Part shown: positions 1 through 10,200 of the stretch, in pieces
Numbering within the stretch: the first letter of the stretch is position 1
Layout of the letters: each line of letters starts with the position of its first letter
DNA from: Celeribacter baekdonensis
GTDB lineage: Bacteria > Pseudomonadota > Alphaproteobacteria > Rhodobacterales > Rhodobacteraceae
NCBI RefSeq assembly: GCF_003047105.1
Contig: NZ_CP028477.1
Coordinates: 50,507 to 114,506, forward strand
DNA length: 64,000 nt
Direction: 5' to 3'
Translations under genes and position numbers: made by a program
The notes under the pieces: generated by a model
Database searches by the model: none
What the model was told of the DNA's origin: nothing
What the model saw: only the letters and a program-made list of their open reading frames with translations

Positions 1-2
1 TG

Positions 3-332
3 CATCGCGGTCGGTTGGAGGTCTCGGAGGCGGATCGCGCAGTGCTGATCGAACTGCTTGATCTGGCGCGGCGGATGAGCCGAGAGATGGGCGAGATGAA
101 GGATGCGGCGCAGGCGCTGCGTGCTCAGGAGTGGCCGGAAAAAGAAGAAGAGCAGGGGGCGGATGGCGTGGTTCTGGAGGATGACCCGCGCGTGATCGGG
201 AGCGGTCTGAGGCTGGTGCTAGACAGTTCCGGTTCGACATCGGATCGGGGTTCGCTGCCTCTCGGCAAGCCTCGAACGCGAACGCCGATGCATGATCGTT
301 CGCTCGCGAACCGGAACTCTCGAAATGGCTGA
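3..332 (+). CDS. 3' end of an unidentified gene upstream of the relaxase (possible MobC-like relaxosome protein)
   Basis: The reading frame is open from the left window edge, so the 5' part is missing. What is visible is a charged, helix-prone segment (EADRAVLIELLDLARRMS) followed by an acidic stretch. Position directly before a relaxase is where mobilisation accessory proteins of the MobC kind usually sit, but I see no diagnostic motif, so that role is inferred from context only. The last roughly 35 codons are encoded by the inverted-repeat element at 226-317, so the C-terminus is probably an accident of that element. The stop codon overlaps the relaxase start at 325, which would allow translational coupling. 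Confidence 0.5.
   Translation, partial: HRGRLEVSEADRAVLIELLDLARRMSREMGEMKDAAQALRAQEWPEKEEEQGADGVVLEDDPRVIGSGLRLVLDSSGSTSDRGSLPLGKPRTRTPMHDRSLANRNSRNG
226..317. repeat. Two-tier inverted-repeat element, copy A
   Basis: Outer arms are a perfect 11-base inverted repeat (226-236, GTTCCGGTTCG, against 307-317). Inner arms GTTCGC (250-255) and GCGAAC (278-283) enclose a loop that begins TGCCTCTCG and ends CTCGAAC. A second element with the same architecture and near-identical inner sequence lies at 16308-16396. This copy sits just before the relaxase start. It could be a REP-like repeat, an mRNA processing hairpin or a protein binding site. Confidence 0.6.
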
Positions 333-2241
333 TCCGCTCGCCCTCTACGCCTCGGTCATGGGTCGGCTCTGGGAGGATGAGCGCATCCGGGGCCAGGCCG
401 CGGCGCGGATCGACGCGCGGCTGGCGGGCCGTCGGCAGGGCCGGAGTTTCGCGCGCGTCGGATCCCTGTCGGCGCGCAATGCGCTGAAGGCGGCGTCGGG
501 CCAGAGCCGCGCGGCGGTGTTCAAACGGATCCGGGCAGGGGGCTGCAAGACGCGTGCCTCGCTCGGGGCGCAGATCTCCTACATCAACGACAAGGCCATC
601 TACACCTACTCGACGATGACCAACGCTCTGACCGATGCGGCGGTGCTTTCTGAGGAGCAGAAAGAGGACATCATCGAGGACTGGGCCGGGACCTGGCGCG
701 GCTCGACCAAGCTCGGTTTCACCTCGCACATGCTGCTCTCGTTCCCGACCGATGTGACCGTCGACCAGGTGCGCGACATCGCGATGGACTGGACGGAGCA
801 TTTCTTCGAGAGCGGCGAATATGGCGATCAGTGGGACTATGTCCTCGCGCTGCATGACGACCGGGCGCACAAGCACGTCCATATCATCCTGAACAATCGC
901 GGCGTCGAAAACGGCACCTGGTTTTCGTGTTGGGCCGAGGGCGTGATGTCGCCGCAGCTCATGCGGGAGAAGCAGGCCGAGATCGCGGAGCGCTATGGCG
1001 TGATCCTCGACGCCACCACCCGGCTCGAGCGCGGCATCTTCGAGAGGCCAGCCGGGATCGAGGAGATCTACCGCGCCAAGGAAGAGGCCCGCCTGCCGCG
1101 TGAAATTGTCATGACGGCCCAGGAATCCGCCATCGCGCAGGCGCAGGTGGTGGGCTTCGCCAAGGACTACAAGAACCTCGCCGACCTGCTGGACCGGATG
1201 GACCAGCGCCACATGGCGCGCGCCGTACGCGGCATGGCGGAGGGGCTTGGCTCCGGCACGCCGTGGAACTTCACCGAAGGAGAGATAGACATGAAGGACA
1301 TCAAGACCGTCGGTGATGCGATCGACTATTCCGAGCGCACGATCGAGGCGCTCAGGCTCAAGGCCGAGGAACTGGATCCGGCCGAACGGGCCGCTTTTGA
1401 AGCCAAGGCCGCGCCGATCATCGCGGACCTTTCGCAGATGGTGCCGGACCCGGACCTGCGCGCGCGCTTTGGCAAGCAGCTCGAAGAACCCTATCCGCCG
1501 GGGGCGGGCAGCGAGGTGCTGATCGCCGCGCTGCAGTCCGGCAATGATGAAGGGTTGCGTGACGTGCTCGAGCGCGCCGAGGAAGCAGGCATGGACAGCG
1601 AGGAGCTGGTGGCCCGGATCGCGGCGGGTGGCACGCGGAACTACGGTATGGCGCAGGACTGGGTCGAGCGCGACATGAACGCGGTGCTGGCGAAGGACGG
1701 TCTCAGCGTGGAGACCGCGAGTGACGACCAACTCGACGCTGCACTGGAAAAGGTCGACGGCGTGATGGACGCGCTGATGGAACGCGCCAAGGAACTGGGC
1801 GTCGAGATCGGTCGGACCCTCGCGGACGAGGAGGAGGAGATCCTGCCGCTTATTGATGCGGACGACCGGACGCCCAATCCCTACCTGCAGGACCTCGCCG
1901 ACATGCTGCGCGATGGCAAGCTCACCGAGGCGCAGGAAGAGGTGGTCGAGCGGACCCTGCAATCCGAGCTCTTCAAGGAACTGGGCGAAGAAGGCTTGGC
2001 CGAACTTCGCCGCGGCAACTACGAGGTGCTGGATGCGGCCCTGCCGAGCAAGCTCGATCAAATCACCGTCACGCAGGAGTTCCTGGAGATGACCTTCGAG
2101 GAAACGGGTGATCAGGTCTTCACCGATCGCGCCGCCGGGTTGCAGCAGGACAAGGCGACAGAGGTGGCGCGGCTGCGCGGTCAGCAAGAGGCGCAGGAGC
2201 TGGGTCGCGACCGCGGTCTCGATGACGAGATGGAATTCTAA
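325..2241 (+). CDS. VirD2-like conjugative relaxase
   Basis: This protein should nick the transfer origin and pilot the DNA strand to the secretion channel. The N-terminal third carries a relaxase/mobilisation nuclease domain with the metal-binding histidine cluster HDDRAHKHVH at about residues 177-186, preceded by tyrosines around ISYINDKA (84-91) that could hold the nucleophile. The remaining 400 residues are acidic and helical, with no motif I can name. I prefer the ATG at 325 (MADPLALYA) over the in-frame ATG at 292, because the latter lies inside the inverted-repeat element. The stop overlaps the ribosome binding site of virD4 immediately downstream, so the two are probably one operon. 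Confidence 0.85.
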   Translation: MADPLALYASVMGRLWEDERIRGQAAARIDARLAGRRQGRSFARVGSLSARNALKAASGQSRAAVFKRIRAGGCKTRASLGAQISYINDKAIYTYSTMTNALTDAAVLSEEQKEDIIEDWAGTWRGSTKLGFTSHMLLSFPTDVTVDQVRDIAMDWTEHFFESGEYGDQWDYVLALHDDRAHKHVHIILNNRGVENGTWFSCWAEGVMSPQLMREKQAEIAERYGVILDATTRLERGIFERPAGIEEIYRAKEEARLPREIVMTAQESAIAQAQVVGFAKDYKNLADLLDRMDQRHMARAVRGMAEGLGSGTPWNFTEGEIDMKDIKTVGDAIDYSERTIEALRLKAEELDPAERAAFEAKAAPIIADLSQMVPDPDLRARFGKQLEEPYPPGAGSEVLIAALQSGNDEGLRDVLERAEEAGMDSEELVARIAAGGTRNYGMAQDWVERDMNAVLAKDGLSVETASDDQLDAALEKVDGVMDALMERAKELGVEIGRTLADEEEEILPLIDADDRTPNPYLQDLADMLRDGKLTEAQEEVVERTLQSELFKELGEEGLAELRRGNYEVLDAALPSKLDQITVTQEFLEMTFEETGDQVFTDRAAGLQQDKATEVARLRGQQEAQELGRDRGLDDEMEF

Positions 2242-2257
2242 AGGGGAGATGACCACC

Positions 2258-4171
2258 ATGACCAAGACACTTCCCCTCTGGGCCGCACTTCTCTTCGGTG
2301 TGATCTGCGGCGCTGTCATCGGCAGCATCGTTGCCGCCTTCTACCTGACCCTTGCCCTGAAAACCGGATTTCAGAGTTTCGACATGCTGGCGCTCTGGAA
2401 GGCGAGCGCGGGCACGCGCGCGGCACATCCCGAGGCCTTCAAGGTGGGCTTTGGCACCGTCGGTTTCGGGGCCATCGGGCTTGGTGCCCTAGCGCTGGCC
2501 TGGACCTGGAAGAAGGAACGGGACGATTACGGTTCCGCCCACTGGCAGACCAAGGCGGAACTGAAGAAGAACGACATGCTGCAGACCCCCGGCAAAGGCT
2601 TCGTCTGCGGCAAGCTCGGTGCGCCGAGCTCGAAGGCGGAGTTCATCTCCTCGACCACGATCCCGCACGTGATGATGGTGGCGCCGACCCGGGCCGGTAA
2701 GGGCGTCGGCTTCGTGATCCCGAACCTCCTGAGCTTCGCGGGCTCGGTCGTGGTGCTCGACGTGAAGGGTGAGAACTTCGAGAAGACCGCGCGGTTGCGG
2801 GCACTCAACGGCGACGAGGTCTATCGCTTCAGCCCGTTTGATTGGGCCAATGCGACGCATCGCTACAACCCGCTCGCGCGGATCGCCAAGGCCCCGAGCT
2901 TCGCGCAGCGTTTCACCGAGGTCTCGATCCTGGCCGACCTCTTCCTCGACAAGGACAACAAGACCCTCGACACCTTTTCTGAGGCCGGCAAGTCGATTTT
3001 CGTCGCGGCCTGCTTGCTGGCGATCCAGCGTGGCACGCCGAACCTTGGCGAGGTGAACAAGATCGTGGCCGGGGGCGAGTACAAGAATGCCCAGTACAAG
3101 ACCTACGCCGATGAGGCCGAAGAAGACATCCTGCGCGAGCTTTGGACCAATGCCGCCTCTGCCTCCTCGCGGCTCCTGACCTCGAACATCCAGGCTCTGA
3201 TGACCGCCGGTCTCAAGCAATGGGACAACCCGGCGGTGCGCTCGGCCACGCAAGACAGCGACTTCGATTTCTCGACGTTCAGGAAGACCCCACAGTCGCT
3301 CTACATCGCGGTGTCCGAAGATCACATCGCGACGCTGGCGCCGCTCTTGCGCTTGATGTTCGCGGATCTCATCGCCTCTATCCGGCTGAATGAACCGGGC
3401 CCGGACGAGCCCTGGCCGGTCATGATGATGATCGACGAATTCCAGCAGATGGGGGCGATGCCCTATCTCGAACGCGCGATCCACTCACTGGCGAGCTATG
3501 GCGGCCGCGTCGCGATGATCGCGCAGTCGCTGGCCTCGCTCGACCGGATCTACGGACCCGAAGGCCGCGAGAGCCTCGAGAACGGGGCAGGGCTCAAGCT
3601 CTACATCACCCCGCGCGACCAGCGAACCGTGAAGGAGGTCTCCGCCGCGGTCGGCAGCACCACCCGCGAGGCGGTCACCCGGATGTATGGCCGCAACAAG
3701 GGCTTCCTTGGCGCGACTTCGACCTCGGCGCGTCTGGAAGAGCGGCCTTTGCTTTCTGAAACCGAAGCGCGCCTGATGGATCCTGACGAGGTCATCATCC
3801 TCGCCTCGCCCCAGCACCCGATCAAGGCGAGCCGGATCAAGTATTACGACGATCCATTCTTCAAGGAGATGCTGGCACGACAGGAGGGCAAGCCCTTCCC
3901 CTATCCGCCGAGCGTGCAGGGTGTGGGGCCTTGGGGTAGCGACGGTGGTGACGAGGTCGGCGCGGACGAGCAGGCGAAACCAGCCGAACGCGCGCCTGTC
4001 CGGGATCGATCACGGCGCCGCGAGGCGCGAGCTATGAGCGTGATGGCGATGGAGGCCAGGCGCGGTCAGCATCAGCCCGAGACGCTCGAGCGGGAAGCGG
4101 CCGTGCCGAAGGAATGGGAGGCGGCGCTCGACCGGCAGGAGGATTTCATCGAGGATCTGTTGGGAGGATGA
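2258..4171 (+). CDS. virD4: VirD4/TraG-family type IV coupling protein
   Basis: Inner-membrane ATPase that delivers the relaxase-DNA complex to the VirB channel. The sequence shows two N-terminal membrane segments (about residues 7-34 and 64-84), a Walker A motif PTRAGKGVG near 143-151, and a Walker B-like MMMIDEFQQMG. Length (637 residues) suits the family. The strong Shine-Dalgarno AAGGGGAG at 2241-2248 is best spaced for the ATG at 2258. An ATG at 2249 is possible but too close. The C-terminal 90 residues are charged and low in complexity, as is common for coupling-protein tails. The virB genes it should work with start 11 kb away on the opposite strand, separated by the defence-like block. 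Confidence 0.92.
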   Translation: MTKTLPLWAALLFGVICGAVIGSIVAAFYLTLALKTGFQSFDMLALWKASAGTRAAHPEAFKVGFGTVGFGAIGLGALALAWTWKKERDDYGSAHWQTKAELKKNDMLQTPGKGFVCGKLGAPSSKAEFISSTTIPHVMMVAPTRAGKGVGFVIPNLLSFAGSVVVLDVKGENFEKTARLRALNGDEVYRFSPFDWANATHRYNPLARIAKAPSFAQRFTEVSILADLFLDKDNKTLDTFSEAGKSIFVAACLLAIQRGTPNLGEVNKIVAGGEYKNAQYKTYADEAEEDILRELWTNAASASSRLLTSNIQALMTAGLKQWDNPAVRSATQDSDFDFSTFRKTPQSLYIAVSEDHIATLAPLLRLMFADLIASIRLNEPGPDEPWPVMMMIDEFQQMGAMPYLERAIHSLASYGGRVAMIAQSLASLDRIYGPEGRESLENGAGLKLYITPRDQRTVKEVSAAVGSTTREAVTRMYGRNKGFLGATSTSARLEERPLLSETEARLMDPDEVIILASPQHPIKASRIKYYDDPFFKEMLARQEGKPFPYPPSVQGVGPWGSDGGDEVGADEQAKPAERAPVRDRSRRREARAMSVMAMEARRGQHQPETLEREAAVPKEWEAALDRQEDFIEDLLGG

Positions 4172-4240
4172 CTGTGGTCACGTTGTGCATCGTCCAAAGG
4201 ACAGGTGTGCGAAGTGCAGTAGGCGACAACTGTAGTGCGC

Positions 4241-4969
4241 TCACCCATATTGCTCTGCGTCCACAAAACCCTGTCGGTTGCTGCCGCAGGCTCCACCAGG
4301 AATTAAAGCGGCGCCACAGGGCATGCCAAACTGATGGCACCACTCGCCATCGTCCCCAGCGTGCACGCAGCCGGTGCAACCCGTCTCGCGGTCTTCATTC
4401 AAGCGGTGGATGCGGTCGTGACAGTCACCACACAATGCCACTAGTTCGAACAGGAACTCGTTACCCCAATTGCGATAACTGAGGTGATGTACCTCGGCTG
4501 CTCGCGCTTTGCGGCACCCCTCGCATAGGCCATTGGTACGATCCATCACTAGCGATCGCCGATCAGCCCACTCGTGGGATGCCAGATAGTCGGCATGAGA
4601 CCTTTGGAAGTATGATTTGCCCTCCACACTGCCGCGCCACCGGCTCTCTTGGACGGCGACGTAGCGGCGGCGCACTGTGTCCCACTCGCCCTTCCGCTTC
4701 GCCTCGTAGGCCGGGTTTTGCGCTTCGTCGATCTCGGGCAATAGCTCAGTCTCGGTCGTGCGCTTCACCGGGTTGCCCAGAAGCAAGCCGCAGTCGAGGC
4801 ACTGCTTTTTGACGATTGGTCCGCCGCCCTTGTTGAAGCCACGACGAAGTTCGCTGCGCTCGTGCTGGCACTCGGTCGCGTTAAAAGCGTTCACCTCTTT
4901 CGCATATCGCTCTGCAAGATCGCGATCCAAGGGGACGCGCTGGTTGGTGTCGGGATCAATTATCGCCAT
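4241..4969 (-). CDS. HNH endonuclease domain protein with N- and C-terminal cysteine clusters
   Basis: The central part carries an HNH nuclease fold: a CEGC pair (after NGL), the EVHHLSY motif with the catalytic histidine, and a closing LCGDCHDRIHR. An N-terminal CLDCG and a C-terminal run of cysteines (CTGCVHAGDDGEWC and later GMPCG, GACG) look like extra metal sites. The gene faces virD4 convergently with a gap of about 70 bases, and follows the WYL regulator gene on the same strand. HNH proteins of this build occur in phage defence and in homing elements. I cannot say which this is. Confidence 0.75.
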   Translation of the reverse strand: MAIIDPDTNQRVPLDRDLAERYAKEVNAFNATECQHERSELRRGFNKGGGPIVKKQCLDCGLLLGNPVKRTTETELLPEIDEAQNPAYEAKRKGEWDTVRRRYVAVQESRWRGSVEGKSYFQRSHADYLASHEWADRRSLVMDRTNGLCEGCRKARAAEVHHLSYRNWGNEFLFELVALCGDCHDRIHRLNEDRETGCTGCVHAGDDGEWCHQFGMPCGAALIPGGACGSNRQGFVDAEQYG

Positions 4970-5213
4970 GTGGCGTCTCGCCTCGCTCGTCTATGAACTG
5001 TTTTGTCGCCGCCCAACCCCCAGGATGCCAGAGTGAAACCTGAAAAATATTTGACCAAGGTCGGTGCTATTGACCTTGCTCGACCCATTCCTATCACTCG
5101 CTTCCAGCGAGCAACGCCACTGTGCGAATTTCGAAAAGCGAATGGGGCATCTTATTCAGTTCCTAAAGATTAATTCCGGAGTTGGTCAGAACTTCACCTT
5201 TCGAAGGGCCCAT

Positions 5214-6005
5214 TCATGCATCCACCTCTTCAATTGTTTCCAATTCCAAACGCGCCTTTTCCTGGTTCAGTCGCCATCGTCTAACGACATAAAACACGAG
5301 CGCCTTGCGCGTTTCGATGAGTAAGTGCGTCTTTTCGTCAAAGCCGTACTCCAGCCGGACGGCTCGCGCTTGTGCATCGGATAGATCTGAACGCGGGCGT
5401 ATCCACAAGCGCACCAAGCTGTTCCAGTCCGTGTCAAAAGGCAGGGGAGCAGGCCGCTCCCGCGTTTCCAGCTGGGTTTGTTTCGTTATTCGTATTGGGA
5501 GATAATCGCGGTACGCTTCGTGATTATAGCTCCAGGCGCGGAGATAAATTGCCTCTCCGTCAAAATGAAACTGAACTGGACTGATCCACTGAGGGTCGGA
5601 GAGGCCGCTTGTCATCGAGGTGTAGGTGATCTGGATGTCTCGTTCGCCCTTCATCGCGCGGTAGAGCTGTGCGACGATGGTGGAATCCATCACGCGAGTG
5701 GGAAGCGGGATGCTCGCGCCAAGCGATGCAGCCTTGCCATCGAGCAATTCGAAAACTTGTTTCGGGCCAGCATCAGTCAATGCGCAGTGGTCGCCGGTCG
5801 AGAAGTAGGCCTTATCCCCAGCATCGTAGACTGGCGGCGTATTCGTCAGCGAGAGATAGGTTCGAAAGTCAACGGCAGCCTGTGCCATAGAGATATTGAA
5901 TCGTTCCATCAAGTCACGACGGTTCGCCTGACCCCTCCAGGTCAGGCATTGGTCGAGGAACAAAATTCGCTCGCGTTGCGCGTGTTTGAGGTCTTCTAGG
6001 GTCAT
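5214..6005 (-). CDS. WYL-domain transcriptional regulator (BrxR/CapW-like)
   Basis: The protein has an N-terminal winged-helix-like segment (RRDLMERFNISMAQAAVDF, about 28-46), a central WYL-type ligand-sensing domain (about 120-190) and a C-terminal extension, the layout of BrxR/CapW repressors that control defence operons. It is divergent from sbcD with only 72 bases between the start codons, and that gap holds the perfect palindrome at 6050-6061. By analogy with BrxR/CapW it probably represses the sbcDC operon and itself until a nucleic-acid signal appears. This regulatory role is inferred, not seen. Confidence 0.78.
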   Translation of the reverse strand: MTLEDLKHAQRERILFLDQCLTWRGQANRRDLMERFNISMAQAAVDFRTYLSLTNTPPVYDAGDKAYFSTGDHCALTDAGPKQVFELLDGKAASLGASIPLPTRVMDSTIVAQLYRAMKGERDIQITYTSMTSGLSDPQWISPVQFHFDGEAIYLRAWSYNHEAYRDYLPIRITKQTQLETRERPAPLPFDTDWNSLVRLWIRPRSDLSDAQARAVRLEYGFDEKTHLLIETRKALVFYVVRRWRLNQEKARLELETIEEVDA

Positions 6006-6042
6006 GCACGAAGCAGTACTTGACTCGGCTCACAAAGTCCAT

Positions 6043-6066
6043 ACATTTACTATACGTATAGAATGT
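6043..6066. promoter_or_regulatory. Palindromic operator candidate between the WYL regulator and sbcD
   Basis: CTATACGTATAG (6050-6061) is a perfect 12-base palindrome, flanked by imperfectly placed ACATT (6043-6047) and AATGT (6062-6066) arms. It lies in the only gap between two divergent genes, where a WYL-type repressor would be expected to bind. A TTGACT at 6020-6025 might be a -35 box for sbcD, but no well-spaced -10 box is clear. Confidence 0.5.
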
Positions 6067-6077
6067 GGATTGATCTG

Positions 6078-7214
6078 ATGCGAATACTTCATACAGCGGA
6101 TCTGCACTTGGGGCGGCAGTTCATGGGGTTGAGCCTTGAGGAGGATCACGAGGTTATCCTGGGTCAGATCCTTGAAACGCTTGTGGCCGATCGGGTCGAT
6201 GTTCTTGTCATCGCCGGAGACGTTTTTGACCGTGCCTCGCCGCCCAATTCGTCGATCCGGCAGTTCAATCGTTTCCTCAAGCGCGTGGCGGAGGAGACCG
6301 AAGCCGCTGTGGTGATGATCTCTGGAAACCACGATTCTGGCGACCGGATCGAGGCAATGTCTGTCTTTTCCACCGCGTCTTGTGTGCTGGTGCGCGGGAT
6401 TGCCGACGCGGTAGAGGCGCCGCTGGTGCTGCGTGACCCGCAAGGCGAGATCGCCTTTTCCGCACTGCCCTTTTCCTATGAATACGCCGCACGCGAGGTG
6501 TTCGGGGATGAAAGCATTGATGCGCCAGCGGAAGTCGTTGCCGCTCAGATCGCTGCGGCGAGGAGGCAGGTGCCTGATGGGGCGCGTTGGGTCGTCGTGG
6601 CCCATGCTTTCGTCGCGGGGGGTGCGGTTGGCGAGACCGAGCGCGCCCTGACGCGAGTCGGGGGTATCGAAACTGTTCCCTCCAATGTCTTCGACGGGGC
6701 GGACTATGTTGCACTAGGACATTTGCACAAGCCGCAGGAAGTCGGCGCGAGCCATATTCGTTACTCCGGCGCACCGCTCGCTTTCGGGTTCGACGAGGCA
6801 GGAAACGAAAAATCCATGACTGTCGTCGATCTGCAGGCTGAAGGGGCCGAGATCCGCACCGTACCGTTCCGACCGATCCGGCAGGTTCGCTCGCTTACCG
6901 GGGCATTCTCGGATCTTCTGGAAGGAACGCCGTCTGATGACTTCATCCAGGCGATCCTGACGGATGAAAACCCTCTGATCGATCCGATGAAGCGGTTACG
7001 CGCGACCTATCCCAATGCTTGCCATCTGGCCTATGCCCGGCAGGAGCGCGCTGCGGAGACCAAGGTGCTCGGCAGTGGGCGGGCCGCGGTCACGCCAATC
7101 GAGATGATTGGCAACTTCGTGAAAGTTGTGCTCGGCCGGGAACCATACGCCACCGAAGTCGCGATCGTCGCGGAAAAGCTCCACGCAGGAGCCTCCGGGG
7201 AGGAGCAGACATGA
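6078..7214 (+). CDS. sbcD: Exonuclease subunit SbcD (Mre11 family)
   Basis: Metallophosphoesterase that, with SbcC, cleaves hairpins and blocked DNA ends. Family motifs are intact: DLH (residues 8-10), GDVFD (47-51), GNHD (83-86), and a later GHLHKPQ. I chose the ATG at 6078 because the protein then begins MRILHTADLHLG, the standard SbcD start. An ATG five codons upstream overlaps the palindrome. The 378-residue length is normal. The stop overlaps the sbcC start by ATGA. The presence of a separate WYL-regulated copy on a plasmid suggests a defence or plasmid-maintenance role rather than housekeeping repair. Confidence 0.9.
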   Translation: MRILHTADLHLGRQFMGLSLEEDHEVILGQILETLVADRVDVLVIAGDVFDRASPPNSSIRQFNRFLKRVAEETEAAVVMISGNHDSGDRIEAMSVFSTASCVLVRGIADAVEAPLVLRDPQGEIAFSALPFSYEYAAREVFGDESIDAPAEVVAAQIAAARRQVPDGARWVVVAHAFVAGGAVGETERALTRVGGIETVPSNVFDGADYVALGHLHKPQEVGASHIRYSGAPLAFGFDEAGNEKSMTVVDLQAEGAEIRTVPFRPIRQVRSLTGAFSDLLEGTPSDDFIQAILTDENPLIDPMKRLRATYPNACHLAYARQERAAETKVLGSGRAAVTPIEMIGNFVKVVLGREPYATEVAIVAEKLHAGASGEEQT

Positions 7215-10200
7215 GACCCATTCGCCTATCGCTTCAAGCCTTCGGGCCATTTGCGACAACCGAGGTAGTAGATTTTCGCTCCGCGCTGGAGACAGGGCTG
7301 TTCGGAATCTACGGCCAGACAGGGGCTGGGAAGTCGACGTTGTTCTCGGCGATGTCTTTCGCGCTTTTCGGGGCACCAACCAAGACCGATCAGGAACCAC
7401 GTTCACTACGCTCGGATCACGCCGCTTCGGATCTACCTACCGAAGTCGAATTTGTCTTTGAGCTGGGCACCAAGGCCTACCTAATCCGTCGTCGTCCGGC
7501 GCAGGAACGTCCGAAGGCACGCGGTGAAGGGACCACTGAGGACGCGGCGGAAGCCTCTTTATTCGACGTCACCGGGATTCCGGTGGACACTCTTGGTCCG
7601 AGTCAGTCCGGCCGTGTCATTGCGGAAAAGAAGGTCTCGCTAGTAGGGCAGCAGGTCGAGGCGCTGCTTGGCTACGGGGCGGATCAGTTTCGACAGATCG
7701 TGCTCTTACCGCAAGGCAAGTTCGAGACGTTCCTGGCCGCAAAAACGGATGCGCGGGTCGAGATATTGCGGGATCTCTTCGACGTGAAGGTCTATCGCGA
7801 TCTCGCCGCAAGGCTGAAGGAAGAAGCCTCAGCGGCAGAACGAGCGTTGCGCGACCAGCGTGCGCTCTACCTGGCTCGACTCGAGGAGCGCGGGTTCGAG
7901 AGCGCCGAAGCGCTTGAACTTGGGATTGTCGCAGCCGAAGCCCAAGTCGAACAAAAGCAGGGCGTTCAGCGTGGTGCGGAGATGGCAAACGAAGCTGCGC
8001 GTAAAGCTCTGACCGAAGGCGAGCAAATCGAAAAGGCATTTTCTTCTGCCGACACGGCACAGCAGGCTGTCGATGATCTAGAAAAGAAAACGATCGAGGT
8101 CGAAGAGCTAGCCAAGCGCGTTGAGGCTGTCCGGAATGCCTTGCAGGCCCGTGATCTTGAGACGGCTTGGCGCAATGCGGAGCAGGATAGCCTGAAAGCG
8201 GTGGAGGCTGTCACGAAGGCCGAGGCGGAACTCAACATCGCCACTGGCGCGAAGGAGTTGGCGGAAAAGAAACTTGCTGAGGCACAGTCTGGCGAGGACC
8301 GACGGCAACAAGTTCAGGCTGACCTGACAAGGTTGGAGGCGATCGAGAAGCAGGTCGGGCAGGCAGCGGATCTTAGAAGCGCGTTTGACGACGCTGTAAA
8401 GGACGAAGCTTCAGCGAAGAAGGCTCTGACCGAGGCCATTGATGCCCGAGAGAAGCTCAAGTCTCAGCGCGATGCGACCGATCTGGCGCTTGATCAAGCG
8501 CGAAAGACCGAAACGGAGCGAGGCCAGCTGACCGGTGAGCTGGCCGAGTTCAACCGAGAAAGGGTCAAGGCAGCGGCGTATGCTAAGGCGCAAGAAGCTG
8601 TCGCAGATGCTCAACGAAAAGTCGAAGCGGCATCGAACGAATTGGCGACAAGAACCGACGCGGCGCGAACCGCTGACGCGGGCTTGCTAGAAGCCGAGGC
8701 ACGGCTTTCGCGCACGCAAGCGATCATTCTCGCGGAAAAGTTGACCGAAGGGGCGCCCTGCCCTGTCTGTGGTTCCCATGATCATCCGGCGCCTGCCCAT
8801 GGTGCGCCTGAACAATCTGGTTTGACAGAAGCGTTTCGGAGCGCTCAGGTTCAGGCGAGAATCGCCTCCGAAGCCAGGGTTCGGGCGGAAAGCGAACTCG
8901 GCAATTGCCGAACGCGGCTAGACGAAAAGAAACGCGCGCTGGACGAACAGGAACGCCCTGAGCGCACGTTGGTGGAACTCGAAGCGGAAATCGTACGGCT
9001 GGAAGGCACTGTTGACGCGCTTGGAGAGGCTATCGCCCTTGACGCGATGGCGGAGCAGCTGGCGGATTTGAAGCGGAAAGTGACCGAAGCCGAGACTGCC
9101 GAGGCTAAGGCGCGCGCTGCGGCAGGACAGGCTGAGACCACTCTGGCCGAAGCGCGCGCCAAGCGCGATACAGTGGTTGAGGCCTTACCGGAAGGGCTGC
9201 GCACGCTCCAGGCGGTTGTCGCGCGAAGGGAGGCTTTGCAGAGAGAGCAAAGGCAACTCTCCGAGGCGCTGGAAGTGGCGACGCAACGGGACCGAGCCGC
9301 CAGTGACGCGCTCACCCGTGCGCAAGAGCAGCTTGAAGCAGCTAGGCGGGCGCGCGACGCGCAGCAGCAGCGCGTGAAAAAGGCGCAAGGTGATTTTGGC
9401 GCGCGGCTTGCCGAAGTCGGGATGGACAAAGCGGGATATGATGCTTGCAAAGGGCATTTCCCGACTCTCGACGCCGACCGCAAGAAGGTGGCCGATCACC
9501 GCGATGGATTGATCGCTGCTCGCACGACATTGCAGAACGCCACAGCCGCTTGCGCAGATCGTGAACGCCCGGATCTTGCCCCGCTTCAGCTGGCGTTGGC
9601 AGACGCCACCCAGACCTTGAACGCGGCCAACGCTGCACTCGCCACAGCGAGAACGGATGTATCGTCACTGACAAAATTCAAGGAATCGCTTGCCGCGGCC
9701 TTGGCCGAAACCGAGCGGCTTGAAACCGAGACCGGTCCGCTCCGGGGGCTGGCCGATCTGGCTAACGGCAAGAACGATTTCAAGATGACACTCGAGACCT
9801 TCGCGATCGGTGCAATGTTCGACCAGGTTCTCGAGGCGGCGAATATGCGGCTCGACCCTATGACACGTGGTCGCTACCGGCTGGCGCGCGGGCTTGAGGC
9901 ATCTGGCGGCCGCGGCAAGCGTGGGCTCGAAATCGAGGTCTTCGACATCAACACTGGCAAGGCGCGCCCGACAGCAACGCTGTCAGGCGGCGAGACCTTT
10001 ATCGCGGCACTGGCCCTCGCGCTTGGGCTAGCTGATGTGGTCGAGAGCCTTTCGGGCAAGATCCGGATGGACACAATTTTTATCGACGAAGGCTTCGGGA
10101 GCCTCGACACCGAGAATGGGGCGGGCACGCTGGATCAGGTGATCCAAGTTCTAGCTGCGCTGACAGAGGGAAGTCGTGCCGTGGGCCTAATATCCCATGT

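Noticed and set aside
226..317. Inverted repeat as the transfer origin
   Set aside because: A second copy lies 16 kb away in the virB operon, so it is not a unique oriT; an oriT nearby remains possible but was not identified.
2489..3484. Minus-strand frame of 331 codons opposite virD4
   Set aside because: Arg/His/Gly-rich shadow; the Walker motifs of VirD4 lie on the plus strand.
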